A stretch of 64,000 bases of DNA from Prescottella sp. R16 (GCF_030656875.1 NZ_CP130943.1:2728001-2792000), one strand, 5' to 3'; positions 8,586 to 19,582 are shown, numbered from the stretch's first letter. The notes: a model not told the origin generated them from the letters alone. Translations and numbers: made by a program.

Positions 8586-9718
8586 GTGACGCCACCAACG
8601 GCGGCACGCCGAAGAACTACACCGACGACGAACTCGATCGGATGAGCCGGGACGAGCTCGTCGAACTCGGCACCAACCTCGACGGTGTGGACGTCGTGTT
8701 CGAACGCGACCGCTGGGCCGTCAAGGGCACCAAGGCCGAGAAGCGCGCCGAGCGTTCGGTGGCCTTCTGGTTCGCCCTGGCCGGCGTCTCGGCGCTGGCC
8801 TTCGTCGGCGTCTTCCTGTTCTGGCCGTGGGAGTGGGCCGGCGAGGGTGAAGACACCTACGGTGCGTACAACCTGTACACCCCGCTGCTCGGCCTCACCA
8901 TGGGCCTCGCCATCATCGGTCTCGGTGTCGGCGCGGTGAAGTTCACCAAGAAGTTCATCCCCGAAGAGGTCTCGATCCAGGACCGCCACGACGGCGGTTC
9001 CGCCGAGGTCGACAAGCGCACCCTCGCTGCGCAGCTGTCCGACACCCTGGACAAGTCGACGATCGGTCGTCGCAAGATGATCAAGCGCAGCCTGATCTTC
9101 GGTGGCGGCGCGATCGGCATCATGTCGGTCATGCCCCTCGGCGGCATGATCAAGAACCCGTGGGCCAAGGGCGACCAGTCGCCGCTGTGGGTGTCCGGTT
9201 GGACCCCGCGCTACCCCGGCGAGACCATCTACCTGCGTCGCGACACCGGACGCCCGAACGACGTCGTTCTGGTTCGTCCGGAGGACCTCGACGCCGGCGG
9301 CATGGAGACCGTGTTCCCGTTCCGCGAGTCCGATCGTGGCGACGAGCACGCGCTCCTCGGGAGCCTGCGCGGCATCCGCAACGCCGTCATGCTGATCCGT
9401 CTGCGCACCGAGGACACCGAGAAGGCTGTCAAGCGCAAGGGCCAGGAGAGCTTCAACTACGGCGACTACTTCGCCTACTCGAAGATCTGCACCCACCTCG
9501 GCTGCCCCACCTCGCTGTACGAGCAGCAGACCAACCGAATCCTGTGCCCCTGCCACCAGTCGCAGTTCGACGCTCTGCAGTACGGCAAGCCGATCTTCGG
9601 TCCCGCCGCTCGCGCTCTTCCGCAGCTACCTATTACTGTGAACGAAGAGGGCTTCCTCGTCACCAACGGTGACTTCATCGAAGCCCTCGGCCCGGCATTT
9701 TGGGAGCGTCGCCCGTGA
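8582..9718 (+). CDS. qcrA: Rieske iron-sulfur subunit of the bcc complex
   Basis: This 378-aa protein has the extended actinobacterial QcrA architecture: a cytoplasmic N-terminus, three hydrophobic helices (about residues 60-80, 97-118 and 165-185) and a C-terminal Rieske domain. The 2Fe-2S ligands are Cys303 and His305 (CTHLGC) and Cys322 and His325 (CPCH), with Cys308 and Cys324 as the likely disulfide pair. It passes electrons from menaquinol to QcrC. ATG 8582 overlaps the qcrC stop and its own stop overlaps the qcrB GTG, so translation is coupled on both sides. Confidence 0.97.
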   Translation: MSDATNGGTPKNYTDDELDRMSRDELVELGTNLDGVDVVFERDRWAVKGTKAEKRAERSVAFWFALAGVSALAFVGVFLFWPWEWAGEGEDTYGAYNLYTPLLGLTMGLAIIGLGVGAVKFTKKFIPEEVSIQDRHDGGSAEVDKRTLAAQLSDTLDKSTIGRRKMIKRSLIFGGGAIGIMSVMPLGGMIKNPWAKGDQSPLWVSGWTPRYPGETIYLRRDTGRPNDVVLVRPEDLDAGGMETVFPFRESDRGDEHALLGSLRGIRNAVMLIRLRTEDTEKAVKRKGQESFNYGDYFAYSKICTHLGCPTSLYEQQTNRILCPCHQSQFDALQYGKPIFGPAARALPQLPITVNEEGFLVTNGDFIEALGPAFWERRP

Positions 9719-11358
9719 GTACTGCAACCCAGTCCCGTGTCGCGGAAGCTGCCGAGAACGTCGACTCTCGGTACCATCTCGCGGCGGGCATGAAACGCCA
9801 GATCAACAAGGTCTTCCCGACCCATTGGTCGTTCATGCTCGGCGAGATCGCGCTCTACAGCTTCATCATCCTGCTGATCTCGGGTGTCTACCTGACGCTG
9901 TTCTTCGACCCGTCGCTGGCACACGTCACGTACGACGGCGCGTACGAGCCGCTGCGCGGCGTCACCATGTCGCGTGCATACGAGACGGCGCTGGAGATCT
10001 CCTTCGAGGTCCGCGGCGGTCTGTTCGTCCGCCAGATCCACCACTGGGCCGCACTGATGTTCGCCGCGTCGATCATCGTGCACCTGCTGCGCATCTTCTT
10101 CACCGGCGCGTTCCGTCGCCCGCGTGAGGCGAACTGGGTCATCGGCTCGCTGCTGCTGATCCTGGCGATGTTCGAGGGTTTCTTCGGCTACTCGCTGCCG
10201 GACGACCTGCTGTCCGGTACCGGTCTGCGCGCCGCGCTGTCCGGCATCACCCTGAGTGTTCCGATCGCCGGCACCTGGCTGCACTGGCTGATCTTCGGCG
10301 GCGACTTCCCCGGCGAACTGATCATCCCGCGTCTGTACGTTGCGCACGTGCTGCTCGTTCCGGGCATCCTGCTGGCCCTGATCGCCGCGCACCTCGCGCT
10401 GGTGTGGTACCAGAAGCACACGCAGTTCCCCGGCCCCGGCCGCACCGAGAACAACGTCGTCGGCGTCCGCATCCTCCCGGTGTTCGCGATGAAGGGCGGT
10501 TCGTTCTTCGCGTTCACGTTCGGCATCCTGGCCCTGATGGGCGGCCTGCTGCAGATCAACCCGATCTGGAACATCGGCCCGTACAACCCGGCGCAGGTGT
10601 CGGCCGGTTCGCAGCCCGACTTCTACATGATGTGGACCGACGGCATGGCCCGCCTGTGGCCGGCGTGGGAGATCTACCTGTTCGACCGGTACACGATCCC
10701 CGCGGTGTTCGCAGTCGCGTTGATCATGGGCATCGTGTTCGCGCTGCTGATCGCGTACCCGTGGATCGAGAAGAAGTTCTCGAAGGACGATGCTCACCAC
10801 AACCTGCTGCAGCGTCCGCGCGACGTTCCGGTCCGTACCGGCATCGGTGCGATGGCCATCTCGTTCTACGTGGTGCTGACCCTGTCCTGCGTCAACGACG
10901 TCATCGCCTACCACCTGGACATCTCGCTCAACGCGATGACCTGGATCGGTCGCATCGGCATGGTGATCCTGCCTCCGGTCGCGTACTACGTCACCTACCG
11001 GTTCTGCCTGGGCCTCCAGCGCAGCGACCGCGCGGTACTCGAGCACGGCATCGAGACGGGCATCATCAAGCGCCTGCCGCACGGTGAGTACGTCGAGATC
11101 CACCAGCCGCTCGGACCGGTCGACGATCACGGCCACCCGATCCCGCTGGAGTACCAGGGTGCTGCGATCCCGAAGAAGATGAACAAGCTCGGCTCCGCCG
11201 GCAAGCCCGGCTCCGGCAGCTGGGTCTCCCCGGACCCGGCCGAGCAGAGCCAGGCTCTCGAGGCCGCCGAGCACGCAGGCGAGCACGAACAGCTGCGCAT
11301 CCTCTCGGAGTACCAGGACCGCAACCGCGGCATCACCTCCGGCGACAGCGAACACTGA
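9715..11358 (+). CDS. qcrB: Cytochrome b subunit of the bcc complex
   Basis: Menaquinol-oxidising membrane core of the bcc complex, 547 aa. The first helices carry the heme-ligating histidines in [30 protein letters not shown] and in [34 protein letters not shown]. The Qo-site region follows ([26 protein letters not shown]). An extended hydrophilic C-terminal tail of about 100 residues is typical of actinobacteria. The GTG start overlaps the qcrA stop (GTGA). A strong 18-bp hairpin follows, closing the operon. In mycobacteria this subunit is the target of imidazopyridine inhibitors such as Q203. Confidence 0.97.
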   Translation: MSTATQSRVAEAAENVDSRYHLAAGMKRQINKVFPTHWSFMLGEIALYSFIILLISGVYLTLFFDPSLAHVTYDGAYEPLRGVTMSRAYETALEISFEVRGGLFVRQIHHWAALMFAASIIVHLLRIFFTGAFRRPREANWVIGSLLLILAMFEGFFGYSLPDDLLSGTGLRAALSGITLSVPIAGTWLHWLIFGGDFPGELIIPRLYVAHVLLVPGILLALIAAHLALVWYQKHTQFPGPGRTENNVVGVRILPVFAMKGGSFFAFTFGILALMGGLLQINPIWNIGPYNPAQVSAGSQPDFYMMWTDGMARLWPAWEIYLFDRYTIPAVFAVALIMGIVFALLIAYPWIEKKFSKDDAHHNLLQRPRDVPVRTGIGAMAISFYVVLTLSCVNDVIAYHLDISLNAMTWIGRIGMVILPPVAYYVTYRFCLGLQRSDRAVLEHGIETGIIKRLPHGEYVEIHQPLGPVDDHGHPIPLEYQGAAIPKKMNKLGSAGKPGSGSWVSPDPAEQSQALEAAEHAGEHEQLRILSEYQDRNRGITSGDSEH

Positions 11359-11375
11359 TCCGCCGGTAGCAACAC

Positions 11376-11415
11376 CGGGAAGGGCCCCGAACCATTCGGT
11401 TCGGGGCCCTTCCCG
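11376..11415. terminator. Bidirectional hairpin terminator between qcrB and the TetR gene
   Basis: A perfect 18-bp stem (11376-11393 with 11398-11415) with a 4-nt loop separates the convergent qcrB and TetR genes. Confidence 0.8.
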
Positions 11416-11448
11416 TATGCGTTGCCCGTGGCCGATACCCTGCCCTGG

Positions 11449-12108
11449 TCAGCGCCCTGCCGTGCGCTCGTCGGCGAACCGACTACGGGCTGCCGAGAAC
11501 AGCGTCACGCACACCTCGACCAGCATCGCCGGATCCTGTTCCCCGCCGCTCATCAGCCGGTCGACGAGCAGGTGGTTGACGGCACCGGCCAGTGCGACAC
11601 CGGCCAGCGCCTCCCGCTGTGTCGGTTCCACGCCGGCGCCGACGAGTACGGCGGTGATCATGTCGGCGAAGCCGGCCAGGACGCCGTAGCGGGCCTCCTC
11701 GAGTGCCGGCGAGACACCGACGACCTCGACCAGGACGACGCGGGCCCGGCGTGGGTCCTCGGTCAGATATCCGACGAACGCCGCCAGTCCACGCTCCGCG
11801 GCGGCGTCGCTCCCCTCCCCCGCCTGTGCGACGGCGGTTCCGGTGACCGCGGTCAGGTCGTCCGCCAACTCCAGGTACAACTCGCGCAGACAGGTCTCAC
11901 GGTCCCTGAACGACTCGTAGAAGTAGCGTTCGGTCAGGGCCGATGTGCGGCAGAGTTGTTTGACCGACGTTGCGGCATACCCGTCCGTGCCGAACCGGTC
12001 GAGTGCTGCGTCGAGGAGCGCGCGCCGGCGCAGCAGCGCACGCTCCGCCGGGGCCAGACCCGCATACCGCCGTCCTCCTGCCCGGGCCCGTGCGCCCGTA
12101 TCCGTCAT
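11449..12108 (-). CDS. TetR-family transcriptional regulator
   Basis: Predicted repressor of 219 aa. The N-terminal helix-turn-helix (about residues 25-70) is clear: RRALLDAALDRFGTDGYAATSVKQLC followed by TERYFYESFRDRETCL. The rest is an all-helical ligand domain. ATG 12108 has a GAAGGGA ribosome-binding site. An upstream start at 12171 in the same frame would put coding sequence inside the operator and is unlikely. It is transcribed away from the SDR and MBL-like genes, and the 26-bp palindrome between them is the obvious operator for auto- and cross-regulation. The ligand is unknown; an alcohol, steroid or fatty-acyl compound would fit the SDR partner, but that is inference. Confidence 0.88.
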   Translation of the reverse strand: MTDTGARARAGGRRYAGLAPAERALLRRRALLDAALDRFGTDGYAATSVKQLCRTSALTERYFYESFRDRETCLRELYLELADDLTAVTGTAVAQAGEGSDAAAERGLAAFVGYLTEDPRRARVVLVEVVGVSPALEEARYGVLAGFADMITAVLVGAGVEPTQREALAGVALAGAVNHLLVDRLMSGGEQDPAMLVEVCVTLFSAARSRFADERTAGR

Positions 12109-12161
12109 CTCGTTCCCTTCCCGTTCCACGTGCGTCGACCCTTCGAAGCATTGTGCACGCA

Positions 12162-12187
12162 TATCTGACATGCAAACATGTCAGATA
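12162..12187. promoter_or_regulatory. Palindromic operator for the TetR regulator
   Basis: A perfect inverted repeat: TATCTGACATG (12162-12172), a CAAA centre, and CATGTCAGATA (12177-12187). It sits between the divergent TetR (start 12108) and SDR (start 12222) genes, where a TetR dimer would block both promoters. Confidence 0.72.
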
Positions 12188-12221
12188 CGAGTCGAGAGGT
12201 AACGGGAAGGGTGGTGAGCCG

Positions 12222-13073
12222 ATGAGATCTGCGAGTTCTGTGAACGGCCGGATCGTTGCAGTGACGGGTGGCGCACGCGGAATCGGACGGGAGATCGCGG
12301 CGCAACTCGCGGAGGCGGGCGCGCACGTCGGGATCGGCGATCGTGACGGGGACGCGGCCCGATCGGTCGCCGCCGCACTGGGACCCCGAGCACGCGGCTT
12401 CGATCTGGACGTCGCCGACCGGGCGTCGTTCGCCGCGTTCCTGACGGCGGTGGAGGAAACGTTCGGCGCTGTCGACGTCCTTGTCAACAATGCGGGCGTG
12501 ATGTGGGTGGGCCCGTTCGACCAGGAACCGGAAGCGGCGCGACGCCGGCAGTTCGACGTGAACGTACACGGTGTGATCAACGGCGTCACCCTCGCGGCGC
12601 CGGCGATGCGCAGCCGTGGACGCGGGCACATCGTCACCGTCGCGTCCGCCGCCGCGAAGCTCTCCCCCGCCGGCGAATCCACCTATGCCGCAACGAAACA
12701 TGCGGTGCTCGGCTATCTGACCGGGGTGCGGTGGGAACTCGCCGGCACCGGGGTCGAGATCACCGCGATCATGCCCGGTGTCGTCGACACCGAACTCGCC
12801 GCCGGTACCGCCACCGGCGCCGCCCGCATGCTCGCGCCGGCCGATGTGGCGGCCGCGGTGCTCGCGGCGATCGAGAAACCTCGGTTCGAGATCACCATCC
12901 CCCGTTACGTCGGACCGCTCGTCGGCTGGGCGAACGTCCTGCCCCAGCGGGTCCGCGACGTCCTCCTGCGCCGCATGGTCCCGAATCAGGTCGACGCGGT
13001 GGCGGACAGTTCTGTGCGCAGCACCTACGAACAGCAGTTCACGAACCCCGACCAGTCAGGAGAAGCGCAGTGA
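12222..13073 (+). CDS. Short-chain dehydrogenase/reductase
   Basis: NAD(P)-dependent oxidoreductase of 283 aa with a classical SDR fold. The cofactor motif TGGARGIG (about residues 11-18) and the structural NNAG motif are present. The catalytic Ser lies in VASAAAKLS and Tyr-x-x-x-Lys in YAATKHA. The C-terminal extension LVGWANVLPQRVRDVLLRRMV is like that of steroid- or retinol-type SDRs acting on hydrophobic substrates. ATG 12222 follows a GGGAAGGG ribosome-binding site downstream of the TetR operator. The stop overlaps the next gene (GTGA), so both are made together. The substrate cannot be read from sequence. Confidence 0.9.
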   Translation: MRSASSVNGRIVAVTGGARGIGREIAAQLAEAGAHVGIGDRDGDAARSVAAALGPRARGFDLDVADRASFAAFLTAVEETFGAVDVLVNNAGVMWVGPFDQEPEAARRRQFDVNVHGVINGVTLAAPAMRSRGRGHIVTVASAAAKLSPAGESTYAATKHAVLGYLTGVRWELAGTGVEITAIMPGVVDTELAAGTATGAARMLAPADVAAAVLAAIEKPRFEITIPRYVGPLVGWANVLPQRVRDVLLRRMVPNQVDAVADSSVRSTYEQQFTNPDQSGEAQ

Positions 13074-14179
13074 CCAACCCGTCCGATGCACCCCCGTCCA
13101 CCGTCGTCCGTCCCATCCCCGAGTTCGACGGCGTCCACGACGTCTGGCCGCGTGGTGACCGGCTGACCGCGGTGCGCGAAGCCGCCGCGAAGTACCGGGA
13201 ACGGTTCCTGTCCCAGGGCCGGGTCACGGCGATCAAGAGCTTCGACATCGCCACCGCGCCGTACCCCTCCCGGTTCGCGTTCCAGGGGTACTCGATCGGC
13301 GTCAACCCGTTCATCGGCATCACCAACCGGATGCTGGTGATCCAGTTCGAGGGCTTCGACGGCACGCTGAAGACTCTGGTGTGGGAGCCGACGGTCGCGG
13401 CGGGATCGGCGAAGGCCCCGTTTTATCACAAGATCCAGGAGCTGGGCCGACGGTTCAAGATCGAGAGGTTCTTCGCCGACTACATCAACGATCCCGACGA
13501 CGTCCTACCGAGCCTCGGACTGACCAACGACGACGTCGACTACGTCAGCTTCGACCACCTGCACGTCCAGGACGTCCGCATGATCATGGGGTCGACGGAG
13601 CCGATCGAGGGCGAGAGCGAACCTCGCACGCCACTGTTCCCCAACGCGAAGCTGCTGGTCCATCGCAAGGAGCTGGGCACGTTCGAGTCGATGCACCCCA
13701 TGCAGACGGCATGGTATGTGAACAAGGGCATGGACGGGGTTCCCACGGACCGGCTCGAGGTGTTCGACGGCGACGTCGAACTGGGTGTCGGGGTGAGCCT
13801 GCTGTGGACTCCCGGCCACACCGACGGTAACCATTCCCTGTGTGTGAACACCCCCGACGGCGTCTGGGTGCAGTCCGAGAACGGGATGGCCCCGGACAAC
13901 TGGCAGCCCGAGCTGTCGAAGATTCCCGGTGTTCGGCAGCAGGCCGCGTTCTACGGACGCGAGGTGGTGCTGAACTCCAACACGCTCGAAGATCCCCAGG
14001 ACCAGTACGACTCGATGGTCAAGGAGAAGACGATGGCCTCGCGGTCCGTGCGCGATGCACGGTGGCTGCAAGTGATTCCGTCGTCCGAGTGCACGAACTC
14101 CAAGCGGCAGTGGCCACTGGTCCCGACCTACAGCCACGGCAGCCTCGACTACGGCACGATCGTCGCACCGCAGCGCTAG
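13070..14179 (+). CDS. Metallo-beta-lactamase-fold-like protein with altered metal site
   Basis: A 369-aa soluble protein I can place only at fold level. YVSFDHLHVQD (His163, His165, Asp168) sits where MBL hydrolases have HxHxDH, and LLWTPGHTDGNHS (His250) matches the second zinc-ligand motif. A late His lies in TYSHGSLDYG. The first motif is not canonical: the spacing is HxHxxD and the last His is missing, so metal content or activity may differ. The N-terminal 150 residues (YSIGVNPFIGITNRMLVIQ) have no motif I know. GTG 13070 overlaps the SDR stop, so the two are an operon controlled by the divergent TetR protein. A hydrolase acting on the SDR substrate or product is a plausible inference. 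Confidence 0.72.
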   Translation: MTNPSDAPPSTVVRPIPEFDGVHDVWPRGDRLTAVREAAAKYRERFLSQGRVTAIKSFDIATAPYPSRFAFQGYSIGVNPFIGITNRMLVIQFEGFDGTLKTLVWEPTVAAGSAKAPFYHKIQELGRRFKIERFFADYINDPDDVLPSLGLTNDDVDYVSFDHLHVQDVRMIMGSTEPIEGESEPRTPLFPNAKLLVHRKELGTFESMHPMQTAWYVNKGMDGVPTDRLEVFDGDVELGVGVSLLWTPGHTDGNHSLCVNTPDGVWVQSENGMAPDNWQPELSKIPGVRQQAAFYGREVVLNSNTLEDPQDQYDSMVKEKTMASRSVRDARWLQVIPSSECTNSKRQWPLVPTYSHGSLDYGTIVAPQR

Positions 14180-14210
14180 AGACATCGCAGCGCAGGGGCG
14201 TCGACCGGAA

Positions 14211-14257
14211 AACGCCGAAGGCGCCGAACCCCGCACGGGTTCGGCGCCTTCGGCGTT
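14211..14257. terminator. Bidirectional hairpin terminator between the MBL-like gene and ctaF
   Basis: A perfect 21-bp stem (14211-14231 with 14237-14257) and a 5-nt loop between two convergent genes. Confidence 0.8.
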
Positions 14258-14263
14258 GTGGTG

Positions 14264-14680
14264 CTAGTGCTTCTCGGGTCCGAGGTGGTACTCGAAGACC
14301 AGACCGGCAGCGGCGGCGATCACGAGGATGACCGCGATGACGATCATCCATCCCTGGTAGAACGCGAGGGCCAGACCACCGCATGCGGCAGCGCCGGCGA
14401 GAAGGATCGGCCAGAAGCTACCGGGGCTGAAGAAGCCCAGGTCGCCGGAGCCGTCGGAGACCTCGGCCTCCTCGTAGTCCTCGGGACGGGTGTCGAGGCG
14501 ACGTGCCACGAACCGGAAGTAGGTTCCGACGATCAGGCTCAGACCGGCCGACAGGACGATCGCGGTGAGGCCGGCCCACTCGATTCCGGTGCGCGACATC
14601 GAGGTGAAGACACCGTAGACGATCGCGACGAGAATGAAGAACACCGTCAGGATCTCGAAGAGCTTGGCTTCGATCTTCAT
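14264..14680 (-). CDS. ctaF: Cytochrome c oxidase subunit IV (actinobacterial type)
   Basis: Small membrane subunit of the aa3 oxidase, 138 aa with four predicted helices. The first pair starts at [18 protein letters not shown] and [21 protein letters not shown]. The second pair is [21 protein letters not shown] and [22 protein letters not shown] charged loop with [24 protein letters not shown] lies between, as in actinobacterial CtaF. It follows ctaC by 35 bp on the same strand, forming a ctaC-ctaF operon separate from ctaE-qcrCAB. Confidence 0.95.
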   Translation of the reverse strand: MKIEAKLFEILTVFFILVAIVYGVFTSMSRTGIEWAGLTAIVLSAGLSLIVGTYFRFVARRLDTRPEDYEEAEVSDGSGDLGFFSPGSFWPILLAGAAACGGLALAFYQGWMIVIAVILVIAAAAGLVFEYHLGPEKH

Positions 14681-14715
14681 ATCAGTTGTTGTCCTTGCTC
14701 AGTGGTGCTCGACGG

Positions 14716-15780
14716 TCAGTTGCCGGTGGCCGAAGCCTCGCGCACGGTGCGGTCGGTGTTGAACGGCGCGGTCGAGGTCGCCATGGGCGCCTCACCGATC
14801 GATGCCAGCGCCTCGGCGGTGCTCAGGCCCTGACCACCGTCCTCGACGGACTTGCGCGCCTCGATGTACTGCTCGAACTTCTCCGGCGACACTGCACGGA
14901 TCTCGAAGTTCATCATCGCGTGGAAGGTGCCGCACATTTCGGCGCAGCGGCCCACGAACGCGCCTTCCTTCTCGATCTCACTGATCTGGAAGACGTTGTC
15001 GGAGTGGTTCTCCTTCGGGTTCGGGTTCACGTCACGCTTGAACAGGAACTCGGGGACCCAGAAGGAGTGGATGACGTCGGAGGACGCCAGCACGAACTCG
15101 ATGCGCTTACCGGTCGGGAGGACGAGGATCGGAACCTCGTTGCTGGTGCCGACGGTCTCGATCTTGTCGTAGTGCAGGTAGGACAGATCCTGCGGGTTCT
15201 TGCCGTGGATCGCACCGATCTTCTCGCGGCCGTGCTCGTCGAGGCCCTCGGGCTTCGACGCGGCGACTGCGGCTGCGGTGGCAGCCTCGTCGGTGCCCTC
15301 GTACTTGGCCGTGCCGTCACCGAGATCGATGGTGCGGTAACCGAACTTCCAGTTCCACTGGTACGCGGTCACGTCGACCACGACGTTCGGGTTGTCCTTC
15401 TTCTCCGTGACGTAGTTCTGCACGACCACGGTGAAGTAGAACAGCACGGCGATGATCACGAACGGAACTGCCGTGTAGAAGAGCTCCAGCGGCACGTTGT
15501 ACGCCGTCTGACGCGGGAACTCCGGCGAGTCCTTCTTCTTCCGGTGGAAGATGACCACCCAGAAGGTGAGGCCCCACACGATGACACCCATGACGAGGGC
15601 GGCGATGACCGACCACGTCCACAGCTCGCGCATACGCTCGGCCTGCGGGGTAATACCCGATGGCCACCCGAAGCGAAGCACCGAATTGTCGATTGAACAA
15701 CCCGACAGCAGCATGGCAGCTATGCCCAAAGATGCTGCCAGCCCGGCTCGCCGAAGGATCCGACCTTGCGCCACGTTCAC
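14716..15780 (-). CDS. ctaC: Cytochrome c oxidase subunit II
   Basis: CuA-containing subunit that takes electrons from QcrC into the aa3 oxidase, 354 aa. It is exported as a lipoprotein (lipobox LLSGC near residue 28) and has two transmembrane helices (about 52-75 and 97-120). The periplasmic CuA domain ligands are visible: His in SSDVIHSFW, Cys279 and Cys283 in GRCAEMCG, and His287 and a Met in FHAMM. An insertion of about 45 residues ([16 protein letters not shown]...) is typical of actinobacteria. It is the first gene of ctaC-ctaF. Confidence 0.97.
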   Translation of the reverse strand: MNVAQGRILRRAGLAASLGIAAMLLSGCSIDNSVLRFGWPSGITPQAERMRELWTWSVIAALVMGVIVWGLTFWVVIFHRKKKDSPEFPRQTAYNVPLELFYTAVPFVIIAVLFYFTVVVQNYVTEKKDNPNVVVDVTAYQWNWKFGYRTIDLGDGTAKYEGTDEAATAAAVAASKPEGLDEHGREKIGAIHGKNPQDLSYLHYDKIETVGTSNEVPILVLPTGKRIEFVLASSDVIHSFWVPEFLFKRDVNPNPKENHSDNVFQISEIEKEGAFVGRCAEMCGTFHAMMNFEIRAVSPEKFEQYIEARKSVEDGGQGLSTAEALASIGEAPMATSTAPFNTDRTVREASATGN

Positions 15781-16079
15781 GCCTTCCTGATCGCCGCAAT
15801 TCCACTAGGGCACACCCGATGGGAAGGCCCAATTACTACGCAGCGTAGACCAACGGCGCCGATCCTCCATCCTCGGGTCGGCGCCCGTGTTGCAGTCGGG
15901 ACCAATGTCCACCGAATGTACGCGCGCTACCTGGGATTGCGCTGAGAGCAACGCGGTCACGTGCTCCCCACGGACGCGGGGGACCCGAATGCTGCGGCAT
16001 ACTTCCGGAGGGAAACGGCGCCCTTCCGGTCCGCCGGCCCGAACGGGACAACCAACTCTGAATCGAGGTACTGGACGCT
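15781..16079. promoter_or_regulatory. Divergent promoter region of ctaC and asnB
   Basis: About 300 bp without a gene. TACTGG (16069-16074) lies 5 nt before the asnB GTG and may serve as a leaderless -10 box. I see no clear operator or riboswitch. Confidence 0.4.
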
Positions 16080-18005
16080 GTGTGCGGACTGCTCGGACTA
16101 CTCACCACCGACGGCACCGGCGACGAGGCGGTCACGCGCGTCGGTGCGGCCCTGCACTGTCTGCGTCACCGCGGTCCGGACGAGCACGGGACGTGGCACG
16201 ACGACGATGTGATCTTCGGGTTCAACCGATTGTCGATCATCGACATCGAGCATTCGCACCAGCCGCTGCGGTGGGGGCCTCCGGAGGCCCCGGAGCGGTA
16301 TGCGCTCACGTTCAACGGAGAGATCTACAACTATGTGGAACTGCGAGAAGAGCTCACTCGCGACCACGGCGCCGAGTTCCGGACCGAAGGTGACAGCGAG
16401 GCGATCGTCGCCGCGTACCACTACTGGGGTGCGGACGCGGTACGACGGCTGCGCGGCATGTTCGCGTTCGCGGTGTGGGACACGCAGGAGCGGGAACTGT
16501 TCGTCGCCCGTGACCCGTTCGGCATCAAGCCGCTGTTCCTGGCGACGGGCACCGGTGGCACCGCGTTCGGCAGCGAGAAGAAGAGCCTGCTCGAGCTGGC
16601 CGACGTGATCGGTGTCGGCACCGAGCTGGATCCGCGGGCCACCGAGCACTACACGGTGCTGCAGTACGTGCCGGAGCCGGAGACGCTGCATGCGCAGATC
16701 CGTCGCCTCGAGTCGGGTTGCTACGCGCGTCTGACGCCGGGCAGCGCCCCGGTGGTGACGCGGTACTTCACGCCGACGTTCCCGGCGGTGCCGTTCGTGG
16801 CCGGCTCGGAGCAGGCCCGCTACCGGGAGGTCGCGGAGGCACTCGAGGATTCGGTGGCCAAGCACATGCGGGCCGATGTCACGGTCGGCTCGTTCCTGTC
16901 GGGCGGTATCGATTCGACGGCGATCGCGGCGCTCGCGATGCGGCACAACCCGAACCTGATCACCTTCACCACGGGTTTCGAGCGCGAGGGCTACTCGGAA
17001 GTGGACGTCGCGGCCGAGTCGGCGGCGGCGATCGGTGCCCGGCACATCGTCAAGGTGGTCTCCCCCGCCGAGTTCGCGGCCGCGATCCCGGAGATCATCT
17101 GGTATCTCGACGATCCGGTCGCCGACCCGGCCCTGGTGCCGCTGTACTTCGTGGCGAAGGAAGCCCGCAAGCACGTCAAGGTGGTGCTCTCCGGTGAGGG
17201 TGCCGACGAACTGTTCGGCGGCTACACGATCTATCGGGAGCCGCTGTCGCTGAAGCCGTTCGAGTATCTGCCGGCGTCGCTGCGCCGGGCGGCCGGGAAG
17301 CTGTCCGAGCGCATCCCGGACGGCACGCGCGGCAAGAGCCTGCTGCACCGCGGTTCGATGACACTCGAGGAGCGCTACTACGGCAACGCCCGCAGCTTCA
17401 ACGATGCGCAGCTGCGGGCCGTGCTGCGCGACTTCCGCCCCGAGTGGACGCACCAGGACGTCACGGCACCGATCTACGCACAGTCGAAGGACTGGGATCC
17501 GGTGGCGCGCATGCAGCACCTGGACCTGTTCACGTGGCTGCGCGGCGACATCCTCGTCAAGGCCGACAAGATGACGATGGCGAACTCGCTGGAACTGCGG
17601 GTCCCGTTCCTCGACCCCGAGGTGTTCTCGGTCGCGTCACGGATCCCGCTGGATCAGAAGATCACGAAATCCACCACGAAGTACGCGCTGCGGCAGGCCC
17701 TCGAGGGCATCGTCCCGCCGCACGTACTGCACCGCGCGAAGCTCGGGTTCCCGGTACCGCTGCGGCACTGGCTGGCCGGTACCGAACTGTACGACTGGGC
17801 GCACGAACAGATCGCCGCGTCGGGCACGGACCACATCTTCGACAAGGCCGCCGTCACCCGCATGCTGCGCGACCACCGGGACGGGGTCTCCGATCACAGC
17901 CGCCGACTGTGGACGGTGCTGTGCTACATGATCTGGCACGGCATCTTCGTCGAGAAGCGCATCGAGCCGCAGATCCAGGAGCCGGCGTACCCGGTGAGCC
18001 TGTAG
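16080..18005 (+). CDS. asnB: Asparagine synthetase (glutamine-hydrolysing)
   Basis: Class II glutamine amidotransferase/asparagine synthetase of 641 aa. The start codon is GTG and the catalytic nucleophile is Cys2 after Met removal (MCGLLGLL). The glutaminase domain continues through HRGPDEHG and FNGEIYNYVELREEL. The synthetase domain has the PP-loop SGGIDSTAIAALA that makes beta-aspartyl-AMP, and GEGADELFGGY. In M. tuberculosis and C. glutamicum this locus (Rv2201/ltsA) is needed for amidation of meso-diaminopimelate in peptidoglycan. This gene is in the same position, next to the cytochrome genes, so it may be that amidotransferase rather than a purely biosynthetic AsnB. Confidence 0.93.
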   Translation: MCGLLGLLTTDGTGDEAVTRVGAALHCLRHRGPDEHGTWHDDDVIFGFNRLSIIDIEHSHQPLRWGPPEAPERYALTFNGEIYNYVELREELTRDHGAEFRTEGDSEAIVAAYHYWGADAVRRLRGMFAFAVWDTQERELFVARDPFGIKPLFLATGTGGTAFGSEKKSLLELADVIGVGTELDPRATEHYTVLQYVPEPETLHAQIRRLESGCYARLTPGSAPVVTRYFTPTFPAVPFVAGSEQARYREVAEALEDSVAKHMRADVTVGSFLSGGIDSTAIAALAMRHNPNLITFTTGFEREGYSEVDVAAESAAAIGARHIVKVVSPAEFAAAIPEIIWYLDDPVADPALVPLYFVAKEARKHVKVVLSGEGADELFGGYTIYREPLSLKPFEYLPASLRRAAGKLSERIPDGTRGKSLLHRGSMTLEERYYGNARSFNDAQLRAVLRDFRPEWTHQDVTAPIYAQSKDWDPVARMQHLDLFTWLRGDILVKADKMTMANSLELRVPFLDPEVFSVASRIPLDQKITKSTTKYALRQALEGIVPPHVLHRAKLGFPVPLRHWLAGTELYDWAHEQIAASGTDHIFDKAAVTRMLRDHRDGVSDHSRRLWTVLCYMIWHGIFVEKRIEPQIQEPAYPVSL

Positions 18006-18013
18006 AGGCAGAG

Positions 18014-18060
18014 ACGACTCCGCCCGGGTTCCTCGACGAGAGGAACCCGGGCGGAGTCGT
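18014..18060. terminator. Bidirectional hairpin terminator between asnB and adoK
   Basis: A perfect 21-bp stem (18014-18034 with 18040-18060), 5-nt loop, between convergent genes. Confidence 0.8.
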
Positions 18061-18075
18061 ACGAGTCGACGGGCC

Positions 18076-19149
<1,074 letters not shown>

Positions 19150-19172
19150 GGTGTCGTTATGGGGTGCGGGAC

Positions 19173-19523
19173 TCAGTTGAAGGAGTCGCCGCAGGCGCAG
19201 GATCCGGTCGCCTGCGGGTTGTCGATCGTGAAGCCCTGCTTCTCGATGGTGTCGACGAAGTCGATGGAGGCGCCCTCGACGTAGGGGGCGCTCATCCGGT
19301 CGACGGCGAGGCTGACGCCACCGAAGTCGACGACGAGGTCACCGTCGAGGCTACGGTCGTCGAAGAACAGCTGGTAGCGCAGGCCCGCGCAGCCACCGGG
19401 CTGCACGGCGATGCGCAGCGCGAGGTCGTCGCGTCCTTCCTGATCGAGCAGCGCCTTCGCCTTCGCGGATGCGGTCTCGGTCATCGTGACGCCGTGGGTG
19501 GCGGTCTCGTTCTGCACAGTCAT
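19173..19523 (-). CDS. erpA: A-type iron-sulfur cluster carrier (ErpA/IscA/HesB family)
   Basis: Delivers Fe-S clusters to target enzymes, 116 aa. The family pattern is clear: a first cysteine in VQPGGCAGLRYQLFFDD and the C-terminal pair in GSCACGDSFN, with the cluster bound at a dimer interface. The start at ATG 19523 follows a GGGAGAG ribosome-binding site. The location matches Rv2204c of M. tuberculosis. Nearby Fe-S users include LipA (31715-32728) and QcrA, which makes this a sensible supplier, though that link is inference. Confidence 0.92.
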   Translation of the reverse strand: MTVQNETATHGVTMTETASAKAKALLDQEGRDDLALRIAVQPGGCAGLRYQLFFDDRSLDGDLVVDFGGVSLAVDRMSAPYVEGASIDFVDTIEKQGFTIDNPQATGSCACGDSFN

Positions 19524-19582
19524 GGGCTCTCCCTGTCGCTCGTGCCAAACCCGTGATCGCTTCAACGGTACTCTGCGTGCCC

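Noticed and set aside
12109..12171. Upstream ATG of the TetR gene
   Set aside because: It would place codons inside the palindromic operator and has no ribosome-binding site; ATG 12108 has one.
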